From the NCBI GenBank assembly GCA_964608505.1, contig CAZSOV010000004.1, positions 6,656 to 70,655 of the forward strand: a DNA stretch of 64,000 nucleotides, written 5' to 3'. Each line of letters opens with the position of its first letter. Position 1 is the first letter of the stretch. Shown in pieces: positions 1 through 8,500 of this stretch. The position numbers and the translations under genes are program-made. The stretch is from CAIMTB01 sp964608505 (GTDB lineage: Bacteria; Verrucomicrobiota; Verrucomicrobiia; Limisphaerales; CAIMTB01). The notes beneath the pieces are model-generated. The model was given only the letters and a program-made list of their open reading frames with translations, was not told the origin of the DNA and did not search any database.

Positions 1-1836
1 CCGGAGCAGTTGGCGGGCGTCGAGCCCGGCGTGGCGCCCGAGTCCCAGTTCGCGCGGCGGCTGGCCGAGAGCGGCTGCCGGGTGGTCGTTCCCTACCTGA
101 TCAACCGGAACAAGGGCGAGTCGAAGGTGGCCTGGGACGCGGGGCGGGGGCGGAACCTGTCGAATCGGGAGTATCTGCATCGCGCGGCGTTCGAGATGGG
201 GCGGACCCTGGCCGGATACGAGGTCACGAAGATCATGGCCGCGGTGGATGGCCTGCGGCAGGACGCGCCGAGCCGCCCGGTGGGGGTCATCGGGTGGGGC
301 GAAGGCGGACGCCTGGCGTTGTACGCGGCGGCGCTCGACACGCGCCTCGGCGCGTGCGGCGTGAGTGGGTATTTCGGTCCCCGCGGACGGGTCTGGCAGG
401 AGCCCTTGGATCGCAACGTGCAGGGTCTTCTCGAGCGGTTCGGCGACGCGGAGATCGCGGCCCTCATCGTGCCCCGGAGCCTGGTGATCGAGGCGGCCCG
501 CGGGCCCGTGGCGGAGTTCGCCAGCGACGGCGGGGCTCCGGGACGGTTGGGCACGCCGGACGTGGCGGGCGTGCGGGCCGAGTTCGAGCGGGCGCGGCAA
601 CGGATCGGAGCCGCCATTCCCGCCTCGCGCCTTGTGCTGGTGACGAGCGGGGAGGGCACGGGAGCCTTTGGTTCGGCGGGGGCGCTCGAGGCGTTTCTTG
701 GCGGACTGCGGCCCGGGGCGGCGTTGTCCGCGGAGGGGGAACGTCCGCGGGACCTGCGGCAGTTCACGGATCCCCGGGCGCGCGCGGACCGGCAGCGGCG
801 GCAGATCGATCTGCACACACAACGGCTGTTGCTACGGGGGGCGGATGTCCGGCGCGACTTCCTGAAGGGCCTCGACACGAAGTCCGCGGAAGCCTTCGCG
901 GCGAGCCAGGTCCGGTACCGGGAGATTTTCGACCGCGAGGTCATCGGGCGATTCGAGGGGCCGATGTTGGCGCCGGCGGCGCGTTCGCGGCAGGCGTACG
1001 ACGATCCGAAGTGGCGGGGATACGAGGTGGTTCTGGACGTGTTCCCGGACGTCATCGCGTACGGGCTGTTGCTGGTGCCGAAGGATCTGAAGGAAGGGGA
1101 GCGGCGCCCGGTGGTGGTCTGCCAGCACGGGCTGGAGGGACGTCCGCAGCACGTGATCGGCAAGGAGGGTTCGGAGTACTATTCGGCGTTTGCGGCGAAG
1201 CTGGCGGAGCGTGGCTTCGTGACCTTCGCGCCGCAGAACCTGTACCTCTTCCGGGATCGGTTCCGGGAGTTGCAGCGGAAGCTGAATCCGCTGGGGAAGA
1301 CCCTGTTCTCGGTCATCACGCCGCAGCACCAGCAGATCGTGGACTGGCTGGAGACGATCCCGTTCGTCGATCCGCAGCGGATCGGGTTTTACGGCCTGAG
1401 TTACGGGGGCAAGACGGCGATGCGGGTGCCGGCGCTGGTGACGGACTACTGCCTGAGCATCTGTTCGGCGGACTTCAACGAGTGGGTGTGGAAGAACGCC
1501 TCCACGGACAGTCCCTACAGCTACGTGTGGACGGGCGAGTACGAGATTTTCGAGTGGGATTTGGGGCACACGTTCAACTACGCGGAGATGGCGGCGCTGA
1601 TCGCCCCGCGTCCGTTCATGGTGGAACGCGGCCACTTCGACGGCGTGGCGCCGGACGAGACGGTGGGATACGAGTTCGGCAAGGTCCGGCACCTGTACGC
1701 GGCGCGGCTGAAGCGTCCGCCCGAGGATTGCCAGCTCGAATGGTTCGTCGGTCCGCACTCGATCCACGGCGTGGGGACGTACGAGTTCCTGCATCGGCAC
1801 CTGAAATGGCCGGCGCCGGGGCGCCAGGGCGATTGA
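1..1836 (+). CDS. Alpha/beta hydrolase, acetyl-esterase/dienelactone hydrolase-like (5' partial)
   Basis: The reading frame is open at the first base, so the start lies outside the window; a TTG at 10 is only the first start-like codon seen. The protein has two hydrolase-like halves. The first carries a GWGEGG elbow near the N-terminus. The second carries GFYGLSYGGKTAM, a classical nucleophile elbow (GLSYGG, serine nucleophile), followed by a late HFDGVAPDE and a GPHSIHG segment that could supply the acid and the histidine. By family this suggests a carboxylesterase acting on acylated carbohydrate or a similar ester; the substrate is not visible. The stop codon lies inside the terminal repeat of a mobile element (1825-2000). 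Removing the element and one copy of its 9-bp duplication would end the protein three residues earlier, directly after PAPGR. Confidence 0.8.
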   Translation, partial: PEQLAGVEPGVAPESQFARRLAESGCRVVVPYLINRNKGESKVAWDAGRGRNLSNREYLHRAAFEMGRTLAGYEVTKIMAAVDGLRQDAPSRPVGVIGWGEGGRLALYAAALDTRLGACGVSGYFGPRGRVWQEPLDRNVQGLLERFGDAEIAALIVPRSLVIEAARGPVAEFASDGGAPGRLGTPDVAGVRAEFERARQRIGAAIPASRLVLVTSGEGTGAFGSAGALEAFLGGLRPGAALSAEGERPRDLRQFTDPRARADRQRRQIDLHTQRLLLRGADVRRDFLKGLDTKSAEAFAASQVRYREIFDREVIGRFEGPMLAPAARSRQAYDDPKWRGYEVVLDVFPDVIAYGLLLVPKDLKEGERRPVVVCQHGLEGRPQHVIGKEGSEYYSAFAAKLAERGFVTFAPQNLYLFRDRFRELQRKLNPLGKTLFSVITPQHQQIVDWLETIPFVDPQRIGFYGLSYGGKTAMRVPALVTDYCLSICSADFNEWVWKNASTDSPYSYVWTGEYEIFEWDLGHTFNYAEMAALIAPRPFMVERGHFDGVAPDETVGYEFGKVRHLYAARLKRPPEDCQLEWFVGPHSIHGVGTYEFLHRHLKWPAPGRQGD

Positions 1837-2000
1837 CAAGGTCGATGGGGGCCCGCGACCGGCTCCCCGCCCTAGCGGTTGCGCGACGGCGGGCCGGGTC
1901 GCGGGGCGATCGAAGCAGGCGAATCGAGAGGCGAAGCCGGCGACTTGGCAGTCGCCGGCCCCACGTCGCCGTTCCACGCAGGACTTTGTCAACGGCCCTG
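1825..2000 (-). mobile_element. MITE-like element, copy A
   Basis: A 176-bp non-coding element with 19-bp imperfect terminal inverted repeats: CAGGGCGATTGACAAGGTC at 1825-1843 and GACTTTGTCAACGGCCCTG at 1982-2000. It matches copy B (11634-11777) in the opposite orientation over most of its length. That match includes an internal hairpin with 9-bp arms CCGGCGACT / AGTCGCCGG. A 9-bp direct repeat CCGGGGCGC flanks it (1816-1824 and 2002-2010, one base beyond the right end), which looks like a target-site duplication. It encodes no transposase. Confidence 0.85.
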
Positions 2001-2056
2001 ACCGGGGCGCTGAGGCGGCACGGTCCCGGCTGGCGCGCGGGGCGCTGGCTGCTACG

Positions 2057-3136
2057 GTGCGCCGCGTGCTGCGCAACGTGATTTTCGACTGGTCGGGGAC
2101 GCTGGTGGACGACCTGCCGGCGGTGTTGGAGGCGACGAACCACGTGCTGCGCCAGGCGGGACTTCCGGAGATGACGCGGGACCGGTTTCGGGCGGAGTTC
2201 CAGCTGCCGTTCACGGGCTTCTACGAGAAGTACCTCCCGCACGTCCCGATGGAGCAGCTGGAAGCGTGGTTCCACGGGAGGTTTCGCGAGGTTCAGCATT
2301 CGGTGGAGGAACTGCCGCACGCACGGGCCTTCCTTGAGTGGTGCCGGGAGCGCGGCCTGCGGACCCTGCTGTTGACGACGATGCACCCGGATCACTATGC
2401 GGTGCAGACCCGGGCCAACCGGTTCGACGCGTTTCTGGACCATCCCTACCTGGGCGTCTGGGACAAGCGGGAGAAGATCCACGAGATCCTGGCCCGGCAC
2501 GCGCTGGTGCCCGCGGAGACGGTGTTCATCGGCGACATGGAGCATGACGTCGAGACCGCACGGCACGGCGGGATACGGAGCGTGGCCGTGCTCACCGGGT
2601 ACAACAACGGACGGCAGCTGCGTCAGGCCGGACCCGACCTGATCGTCGAGCACCTGGGCGAATTGCGCTCCATCCTCGAGCGGAACGGGCTGGAGTTGCG
2701 CCCCGCGGCGGGCACGGAGGGGGGGCGTCGCGCCCCGGTGGTGACCGTGGGCGCGGCCATCTTCGACGAGGCCGGGCGGGTCCTGATGGTGCGGACCCAC
2801 AAGTGGTCGGATCGCTGGGGGATTCCGGGCGGCAAGGTCAAGTACGGGGAATCCTGCGAGGACGCGCTGCGGCGGGAGTTGGAGGAGGAGACGGGCCTCG
2901 ACGTCGCGGAGGTGCGGTTCGTGCTGGTGCAGGACTGCATCCATTCCGAGGAGTTCTATCGCGACGAACATTTCGTGCTGCTCAACTACCGCTGCGTGAC
3001 CTCCCGCCCGGAGTCGGTGCGGCTCAACGACGAGGCCCAGGAATTTCGCTGGCTGGCCCCGGGCGAGGCGCTCGGCCTGGATTTGAACCGCCCGACCCGC
3101 GTCCTGCTCGAGGCGTTGACCTCCCGCCATGCCTGA
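2057..3136 (+). CDS. HAD phosphatase-NUDIX hydrolase fusion, candidate dihydroneopterin triphosphate dephosphorylation enzyme
   Basis: A 359-residue protein with two domains. Residues 1-215 form a HAD phosphatase: motif I is VIFDWSGTLVDD with nucleophile D11, and the usual second Asp is replaced by S13. Motif II is LLTTMHP, and motif IV is FIGDMEHD at 157-164. Residues 225-355 form a NUDIX domain; a complete box from G259 to L281 fits the G-x5-E-x7-R-E-U-x-E-E-x-G-U rule. The start is GTG at 2057 (GTG at 2066 is an alternative). The gene overlaps folB by 8 bp. In folate synthesis a NUDIX enzyme removes pyrophosphate from dihydroneopterin triphosphate, a phosphatase then removes the last phosphate, and FolB acts next. 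I infer that this fusion performs both steps. Nucleotide housekeeping with a broad phosphatase is the alternative. Confidence 0.75.
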   Translation: MRRVLRNVIFDWSGTLVDDLPAVLEATNHVLRQAGLPEMTRDRFRAEFQLPFTGFYEKYLPHVPMEQLEAWFHGRFREVQHSVEELPHARAFLEWCRERGLRTLLLTTMHPDHYAVQTRANRFDAFLDHPYLGVWDKREKIHEILARHALVPAETVFIGDMEHDVETARHGGIRSVAVLTGYNNGRQLRQAGPDLIVEHLGELRSILERNGLELRPAAGTEGGRRAPVVTVGAAIFDEAGRVLMVRTHKWSDRWGIPGGKVKYGESCEDALRRELEEETGLDVAEVRFVLVQDCIHSEEFYRDEHFVLLNYRCVTSRPESVRLNDEAQEFRWLAPGEALGLDLNRPTRVLLEALTSRHA

Positions 3137-3482
3137 CGTCATCCGAATTCACGGTCTCGAGGTCTTCCACCGGGTCGGCGTTCCGGAAGCCGAACGGGCC
3201 CGGGCGCAGCGCCTGCTCCTCGATCTGGAGATGGAGGTGGACGTGACCGACGCGGCGGCGGGGGACGACCTGAGCCGGACCATCGATTACTCGGCGGTTT
3301 CGCGGCGGCTCCGCGAACTGGGGGCCGGTCGTGAATGGCGGTTGATCGAGACCCTGGCCGTCGAGGTCGCGGACGTGCTGTTGCACGAATTCGGGGCGCG
3401 CCGGGCCCGGGTGGAGGTGCGGAAGTTCATCCTTCCCGAGGCGGAATACGTGGCGGTGCGGGTGGAACGTCCGCTCCCCTGA
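3129..3482 (+). CDS. folB: Dihydroneopterin aldolase
   Basis: A 117-residue protein, the normal size for FolB, which converts 7,8-dihydroneopterin to 6-hydroxymethyl-dihydropterin plus glycolaldehyde in folate synthesis. Visible family features are GVPEAERARAQ near residue 17 (the conserved acidic stretch), TIDYSAV at 51-57, LIETLA around 72-77 and the VEVRKF strand containing K99, the likely catalytic lysine. The start ATG lies within the last codons of the upstream HAD-NUDIX gene, so the two are probably translationally coupled. Family members that make 7,8-dihydromonapterin epimers cannot be excluded from sequence alone. Confidence 0.85.
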   Translation: MPDVIRIHGLEVFHRVGVPEAERARAQRLLLDLEMEVDVTDAAAGDDLSRTIDYSAVSRRLRELGAGREWRLIETLAVEVADVLLHEFGARRARVEVRKFILPEAEYVAVRVERPLP

Positions 3483-3734
3483 CCCGGCGCGAGTCCGCGA
3501 CCGCAGGGCGCCGCGTGAGGGCACGCGGCCTACAGCGGACGGAGGCGCGAACCTGTAGCCGGGTCCCCCGACCCGGCGAGAGTCCGCGACCGCACGGCGC
3601 CGCGTGGGGGCACGCGGCCTACAACGGACGGAGGCGCGAACCTGTAGGCCGGGTCCCCTGACCCGGCGAGAGTCCGCGACCGCACGGCGCCGCGTGGGGG
3701 CACGCGGCCTACAGCGGGCGGACGCGCGGACCTG
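3482..3734 (+). repeat. About 2.8 tandem copies of an 89-90-bp palindromic unit
   Basis: Units begin with ACCCGGCG at 3482, 3571 and 3661; the third is cut short at the end of the neighbouring GH5 gene. Each unit holds a hairpin with arms GCCGCGTG / CACGCGGC. Each junction between units forms a second one, GCCGGGTC / GACCCGGC. Units differ by a few bases only. The layout is that of REP/BIME-like intergenic repeats between convergent genes, and the stems could also stop transcription from both sides. There are no spacers, so it is not a CRISPR array. Confidence 0.85.
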
Positions 3735-4817
3735 TCAGTGCGCCCGCAGCAGCTCCAGCATGGCGCGGTCGAGTCGATGGCCGCGGAAGTCCTCGTAGGG
3801 GACGTCGGTTCGTCCGCTGTCGAGCACGCCGAAGCTGCCGCGCAGGTTCCACAGCGCCCAGCCCCAGCCCGCCTCCTGCCAGAGTTCGAGTTGGTCCCGC
3901 ATCCAGGCGAGGGTCACCGCATGCGGGGTTCGGTTGTGCGTGCCCCACTCGCCGACATGCACGCCCACCCCGCGTTTTTCGAGGGCCTGCCACGGCGCGA
4001 TCCGCTCGCGGCGCAGGCGATCCTTGTCCCAGACCGGACGGCCCTCCTCCGGCAGCGGCCAGGTTGGGTCGGCCCAGCGATCCGAGCCGTTCACCCATCC
4101 GGCCTTGTGGTGGCTCACGCGCATCGGGTCGTAGCCGCGCGTGCTCTGTCCGATGCCCAGGCCGACGAATCCCTCGACGGGATCGCGTCCCCACCTCAGG
4201 CCGTCGGCGATGATCAGACGGTTCGGGTCCTCGGCGCGGATGGCCGCCACGAGATGCTTCACCACGCGCACGTAGGTTTCGGCGGGGATGTCGGGCGGTT
4301 CGTTGAGCAGGTCGAAGCTGACTTCCCGGTTGGGCCGGCCCCGATACCGGCGCGCGAAGGCGGCCCAGTGTGCGGCACAGGCATCCAGCGCCTCGGCGTC
4401 CTTCCACAGATCCAGCGGTTCCTTGGGCGGGTTCACGCAATAGCCCGGCGCACGATGGAGGTTGAGGTTGATGTGGATGCCGTACTTCCTGCCTTGATCC
4501 ACGGCCTGGTCCACATGGGCGAGTTGCGCCTCGTCCATCACCCGCCAACGGGCCGGGTCGGGGTCGGACCAGCACTGGTAGGACATGGGCAGCCGCGCGA
4601 AGTCGAAGCCCCATTCCTGCATGATCTGGAAGTCGGACTCGCGGAAGGCGGGGTCGCCGTCGCGGCGGTGGCTGAACTTCTCCAGGAGGTTGAACCCGCG
4701 CCAGCGGGGCAGTTTTGCGGCGGAGGGCTCGCGCGCGGTCGTCGCCGGCTGGGCGAGGAGTGCGGGGGCGGCCAGCGAACCGGCCGCGGTGAGCGTGAGG
4801 AAGGAACGTCGATTCAT
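3735..4817 (-). CDS. Secreted GH5-family glycoside hydrolase (cellulase-like)
   Basis: A 360-residue protein. It opens with a Tat-like or Sec export signal (MNRRSFLTLTAAGS followed by APALLA). The TIM-barrel core follows: RGFNLLEKF near residue 40, the strand-4 motif FDLLNEP with acid/base E173, and strand-7 HVGEWGTHN with nucleophile E290. This pair is diagnostic of clan GH-A family 5. Substrates of the family include cellulose, mannan and mixed-linkage glucan; nothing here decides between them. No carbohydrate-binding module is present. The ATG at 4817 starts exactly at the signal peptide. The gene lies 95 bp downstream of the pseudopilin gene on the same strand and could share its transcript. 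Confidence 0.85.
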   Translation of the reverse strand: MNRRSFLTLTAAGSLAAPALLAQPATTAREPSAAKLPRWRGFNLLEKFSHRRDGDPAFRESDFQIMQEWGFDFARLPMSYQCWSDPDPARWRVMDEAQLAHVDQAVDQGRKYGIHINLNLHRAPGYCVNPPKEPLDLWKDAEALDACAAHWAAFARRYRGRPNREVSFDLLNEPPDIPAETYVRVVKHLVAAIRAEDPNRLIIADGLRWGRDPVEGFVGLGIGQSTRGYDPMRVSHHKAGWVNGSDRWADPTWPLPEEGRPVWDKDRLRRERIAPWQALEKRGVGVHVGEWGTHNRTPHAVTLAWMRDQLELWQEAGWGWALWNLRGSFGVLDSGRTDVPYEDFRGHRLDRAMLELLRAH

Positions 4818-4912
4818 GGTGTTTGCCTGTCCTTTCCGAATTCGTCTGCGCGAGGCCGGACGGGTGGCGGTCCGGGTGGGAGCTCCGCCGGCGTGAAGCG
4901 GTTTTTGATGAC

Positions 4913-5749
4913 TCAGGATTTCACCTTGCGGGTGGAGCGTTCCATGAGCCAGAGGCAGTCGCGGTTGTTGGGGGAGGGGACGTTGAGCGGGAGGTCGTAG
5001 GTCTTGGAACGGAGCGGCGGCATGGTGCGGCCGTCCTTCCATTTCTTGATCTCGGAATGGCCGTCGGCGAAGGAGAGACCGCCGGCGCTGCCGTGATAGC
5101 TGGCGGGGTAGTCAACCATCTTCCACTGGGCGGGAGCGTCGGGATAGCCATCCATGCCGACGCAGAACTCGCCGTCGTTGATGCTGTCCTCGCGTTCGTC
5201 GATGAAGATCCAGGTCATGCTGGGGCCGGGGTCGGCGAGGTCGTTCATGGACAGGTAGACGCGGAAGCCGGCGCCGAAGCTGGTGACGTCCGTGGAGTTG
5301 AACCAGGCGTTCATGGAGATGCTGCGGACGCGGGGGCGGAGGACGCCGGAGACCTTGACGGAGCTTTTGTCGGCGGGGCACTTGTAGATGGCCGCGGCGT
5401 TGCCGGAGTAAGGCCAGAGGAGGCCCTTCTTGATGTCCTGCTCGATGTCCCAGTTGCTGCGGTTGCCGGCGTTGGCATCGAGGCTGCCGTTCATCCACTG
5501 GCCCGGTCCATAGGAGGGCGGGACCTTCTCGTTGTGGTCCTCGACGTACATTCTCCAGCCGAGGGTGAGCTGGCGTCCGTTGTTCATGCAGAGGATGCCG
5601 TGGGCCTTCTGTTTGGAACGGGCCAGGGCGGGCAGGAGCATGCTCGCGAGGATCGCGATGATCGCGATGACGACGAGGAGTTCGATGAGGGTGAAACCGT
5701 GCAGCGGGAAGGGCCGGGTCGAGGAGGTGGAAGCAGGGGAGGTTTTCAT
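4913..5749 (-). CDS. Type II secretion/pseudopilin-like protein with prepilin signal and H-X9-DG-type C-terminus
   Basis: A 278-residue protein. A basic leader ends in the prepilin peptidase site: HG before FTLIELLVVIAIIAIL, with Glu at +5, followed by a single hydrophobic helix and ALARSKQKA. The rest is a globular domain containing CPADKSS, WIFIDERED and SYHGSAGGLSFADGHSE. The last of these is the HG..FADGH element found in the DUF1559-like proteins of Planctomycetes, Verrucomicrobia and Lentisphaerae. These proteins are presumed to assemble in or on the inner membrane and periplasm, but their role is not established. No other secretion genes are near. It is useful as a lineage marker. Confidence 0.85.
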   Translation of the reverse strand: MKTSPASTSSTRPFPLHGFTLIELLVVIAIIAILASMLLPALARSKQKAHGILCMNNGRQLTLGWRMYVEDHNEKVPPSYGPGQWMNGSLDANAGNRSNWDIEQDIKKGLLWPYSGNAAAIYKCPADKSSVKVSGVLRPRVRSISMNAWFNSTDVTSFGAGFRVYLSMNDLADPGPSMTWIFIDEREDSINDGEFCVGMDGYPDAPAQWKMVDYPASYHGSAGGLSFADGHSEIKKWKDGRTMPPLRSKTYDLPLNVPSPNNRDCLWLMERSTRKVKS

Positions 5750-5907
5750 GGCGCCGCGGGCGTCGTCGGGGAGGCGGGGTGCCGGCCATGGGCACCGTTC
5801 CCGACCGGAACGCCGGTTGGTGGGCGAGCGCAAGCTAGGCCGGGTGCGCAGGAAGGGAAACACCGAAGGGGCGGGGACCCCACGGCGGGTGGCGGGTGAC
5901 GGGTGGT

Positions 5908-8409
5908 TCAGGCCAGGACCCGGCGACGCTCGGGGTCCCAGGGGGCTTTGAGGTGCAGGCGGGCGGGAATGGGCTCCCCGTTGACGAGGATCCGGTACTG
6001 GCCGGAGGCGAGCCAGTCCGGGGAGACCCCGTCGGCGTTGCGGAGGTAGCCCATGGCGATGCCGGCACCGAGGGTATGGGCGTAGGAACCGCTGGTGGTG
6101 TATCCGACGCGCACGCCGTCGCGCAGGATGGGTTCGGAGCCCCAGAGCACCGGTTCGGGGTCCTCGAGCACGAAGATGCCGAGGGCCTTGCGGCGTCCCT
6201 GTTCCCGCTGGCGACGGAGGGCCTCGCGCCCGAGGAACGGCTTGGTCCAGTCGAGGGTGAAACCCAGTCCGGCGTCGAGCGGGGTCTCGTCGGGCGACAG
6301 TTCGGACCCGAACGCGCGGTAGCCCTTTTCGAGGCGGAGGGAGTTGATGGCGTAATGGCCGGCGGGCACGACGCCGAGATCGCGTCCGGCGTCTTCGAGG
6401 GCGAGATAGGCGGCGGGGGCCTGGTCGGGGGGAAGATGCAGTTCCCAGCCGAGTTCGCCGACGTAGGTGATGCGCAGGGCGCGGGCGGAGGCGTGGCCGA
6501 CGGAGATGGGACGGGCTTCGCCGAACGGCCAGGCGTCGCGGGACAGGTCGGCATCGGTGACCCGCTGGAGGAGTTCGCGGGAGCGGGGGCCCATGACGCC
6601 GATGACGGCGTGGGCGGCCGTGACGTCGTGGACCGCGAGGGTCTCGCCGGGCGCGAGGTTGCGCCGGATCCAGTCGGCGTCGCGTACGGCCTGGGTGGTG
6701 CCGGTGACGAGGTGGAACCGGTCCTGGGCGAGGCGGACGACGACGAGATCGGACTCGTAGCCGCCGCGCTCGTTGAGCATGGGGGTGTAGACGATGCGAC
6801 CGGGGGGAACATCGAGTTGATTGGCGCAGAGCCGTTGGAGCACCGGGAGGGCGTCCGGACCCTCGACGGCGAGCTTGCCGAACGACGACTGATCGAAGAG
6901 GGCCACGGACTCGCGGGCGGCGCGGTGTTCGGCGGCGTGATTGGCGAACCAGTTCTGGCGCTGGAAGCCGTAATGCACGACGGGGGCGGTGGCGAAACCG
7001 GAGGCGGTGGCCTCGGGGCGCGCGAACCAGTTCGGGCGTTCCCAGCCCGCGCGGGAACCGAAGCAGGCGCCCTGCGCGGCGAGATGGGCGTGGAGCGGGG
7101 AGCGGCGGATGCCGCGGGCCGTCTCGAATTCGCGGTTGGGCCAGGCCATCTGGTAGTGCAGCCCCAGAACCTCGACGACGCGGGAGCGGAGGAATTCCCG
7201 GTTGTTGGCCCAGGGGCCGAAGCGCCGGACGTCGACGCTCCAGAGGTCGAGGCTGGGCTGGCCGTCGAGGATCCATTCGGCGAGGAACTTTCCGGCCCCG
7301 CCGGCGCTGGCGATGCCCACGGAATTGAAGCCGCAGGCCACGAAGAGATCGCGAAGCTCGGGGGTTTCGCCCAGCAGGAACTGGTTGTCCGGGGTGAAGC
7401 TCTCGGGGCCGTTCACGAACTTGGCGAACCCGCTGGTCCGCAGGGCCGGGATGCGATGCTGGCCGTGGCGCAGCGGTTCGGAGAACTTTTCCCAGTCCGG
7501 ATCGAGCAGTTGAAACGAGAAGCGGGCCGGGACCGGATCGACCCTCCAGGGCTTGGATTCGGCCTGAAAGGCCCCGAGCATGACCGAGTCCCCCTCGCCG
7601 CGAAAATAGAGGCACAGGTCCGGATCCCGACCCACCGGGAGCTCGTCGAACGCCCCGGGGATCGGCTGGCTGACGACGTAGTGGTGCTCGACGGGATGCA
7701 GCGGGAGGGAGACGCCGGCCTGGAGTCCGAGCTGGCGGGCCCACATGCCGCCGGTGAGGACCACGAGCCGGGCCCGGAGTTCGCGGGCGGGAGGTTCGTC
7801 CGTCTGGTCCGGTTCCCGAACGGTGTAACGAACGCCGCAGGCGCGTCCGCCCTCGCGCAGGATGTCGGTGACCCGGGCATACTCGACGAACACCGCGCCC
7901 CGGCTGCGGGCCCCCTTGGCCAGCGCGTGCACGACCTCCTTGGGAATGACCTTGCCATCATGCGGGAGCCAGGCGCCGCCCAGCACGTCGTCCACCCGCA
8001 GCAGCGGCCAGCGGGCCTGGACCTCCTCGGGGCCGATGATTTGGGCCTCGACGCCGAAGCACTCGGCCATGGCGGCGGTGCGGCGGAGTTGGATCATCCG
8101 ATCCGCGGATTTGCCGACGATGAGGCTTCCGACCTGCTTCCATCCGACGGAATGACCGGTTTCGCGTTCGAGCCGGGCATAGAGCTCGGCGCTGTACTTG
8201 TTGATGGCGGTCAGGCTGGTGGAGGTGCGGAGCCGGCCCACCAGGCCCGCGGCATGCCACGTGGTCCCGCCGGCGAGGGTGTTCTGCTCGAGCACCACCA
8301 CGTCGCGGCAGCCCAGCAACGTGAGGTGATACGCGATGCTGGCTCCGACGATGCCGCCGCCGATGATGACGACCTGGGTTTCGGACGGGTGATGCATGAC
8401 GCGAGTCAT
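5908..8409 (-). CDS. FAD-dependent sarcosine/dimethylglycine dehydrogenase-like protein with aminomethyltransferase domain
   Basis: About 833 residues. The N-terminal half is a DAO-type oxidoreductase. It has the dinucleotide-binding VVIIGGGIVGASIAYHL and GGTTWHAAGL, whose histidine corresponds to the residue carrying covalent FAD in sarcosine and dimethylglycine dehydrogenases. The C-terminal half resembles the GcvT tetrahydrofolate-binding fold, with ESVALFDQSSFGKLAVEGPD, YVGELGWELHLP and the ending region YLRNADGVSP. The usual reaction is oxidative N-demethylation with transfer of the one-carbon unit to tetrahydrofolate. Length and domain order match that family. Two ATG codons are possible starts, 8409 and 8397; the second is closer to the FAD-binding strand. 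It is isolated, with no glycine-cleavage or betaine genes around it. Confidence 0.82.
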   Translation of the reverse strand: MTRVMHHPSETQVVIIGGGIVGASIAYHLTLLGCRDVVVLEQNTLAGGTTWHAAGLVGRLRTSTSLTAINKYSAELYARLERETGHSVGWKQVGSLIVGKSADRMIQLRRTAAMAECFGVEAQIIGPEEVQARWPLLRVDDVLGGAWLPHDGKVIPKEVVHALAKGARSRGAVFVEYARVTDILREGGRACGVRYTVREPDQTDEPPARELRARLVVLTGGMWARQLGLQAGVSLPLHPVEHHYVVSQPIPGAFDELPVGRDPDLCLYFRGEGDSVMLGAFQAESKPWRVDPVPARFSFQLLDPDWEKFSEPLRHGQHRIPALRTSGFAKFVNGPESFTPDNQFLLGETPELRDLFVACGFNSVGIASAGGAGKFLAEWILDGQPSLDLWSVDVRRFGPWANNREFLRSRVVEVLGLHYQMAWPNREFETARGIRRSPLHAHLAAQGACFGSRAGWERPNWFARPEATASGFATAPVVHYGFQRQNWFANHAAEHRAARESVALFDQSSFGKLAVEGPDALPVLQRLCANQLDVPPGRIVYTPMLNERGGYESDLVVVRLAQDRFHLVTGTTQAVRDADWIRRNLAPGETLAVHDVTAAHAVIGVMGPRSRELLQRVTDADLSRDAWPFGEARPISVGHASARALRITYVGELGWELHLPPDQAPAAYLALEDAGRDLGVVPAGHYAINSLRLEKGYRAFGSELSPDETPLDAGLGFTLDWTKPFLGREALRRQREQGRRKALGIFVLEDPEPVLWGSEPILRDGVRVGYTTSGSYAHTLGAGIAMGYLRNADGVSPDWLASGQYRILVNGEPIPARLHLKAPWDPERRRVLA

Positions 8410-8500
8410 TCCCGACCGAACGAGGGTCGTTGGCCAAGCCAAAAGCGGAACCGGCCCGGTCCGGCCCGGCCCAGGTTCGCCCGTGAACGGAGGACGCCCG

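Noticed and set aside
3482..3734. CRISPR-like array
   Set aside because: Units are contiguous 89-90-bp repeats with no spacers, and no cas genes are near.
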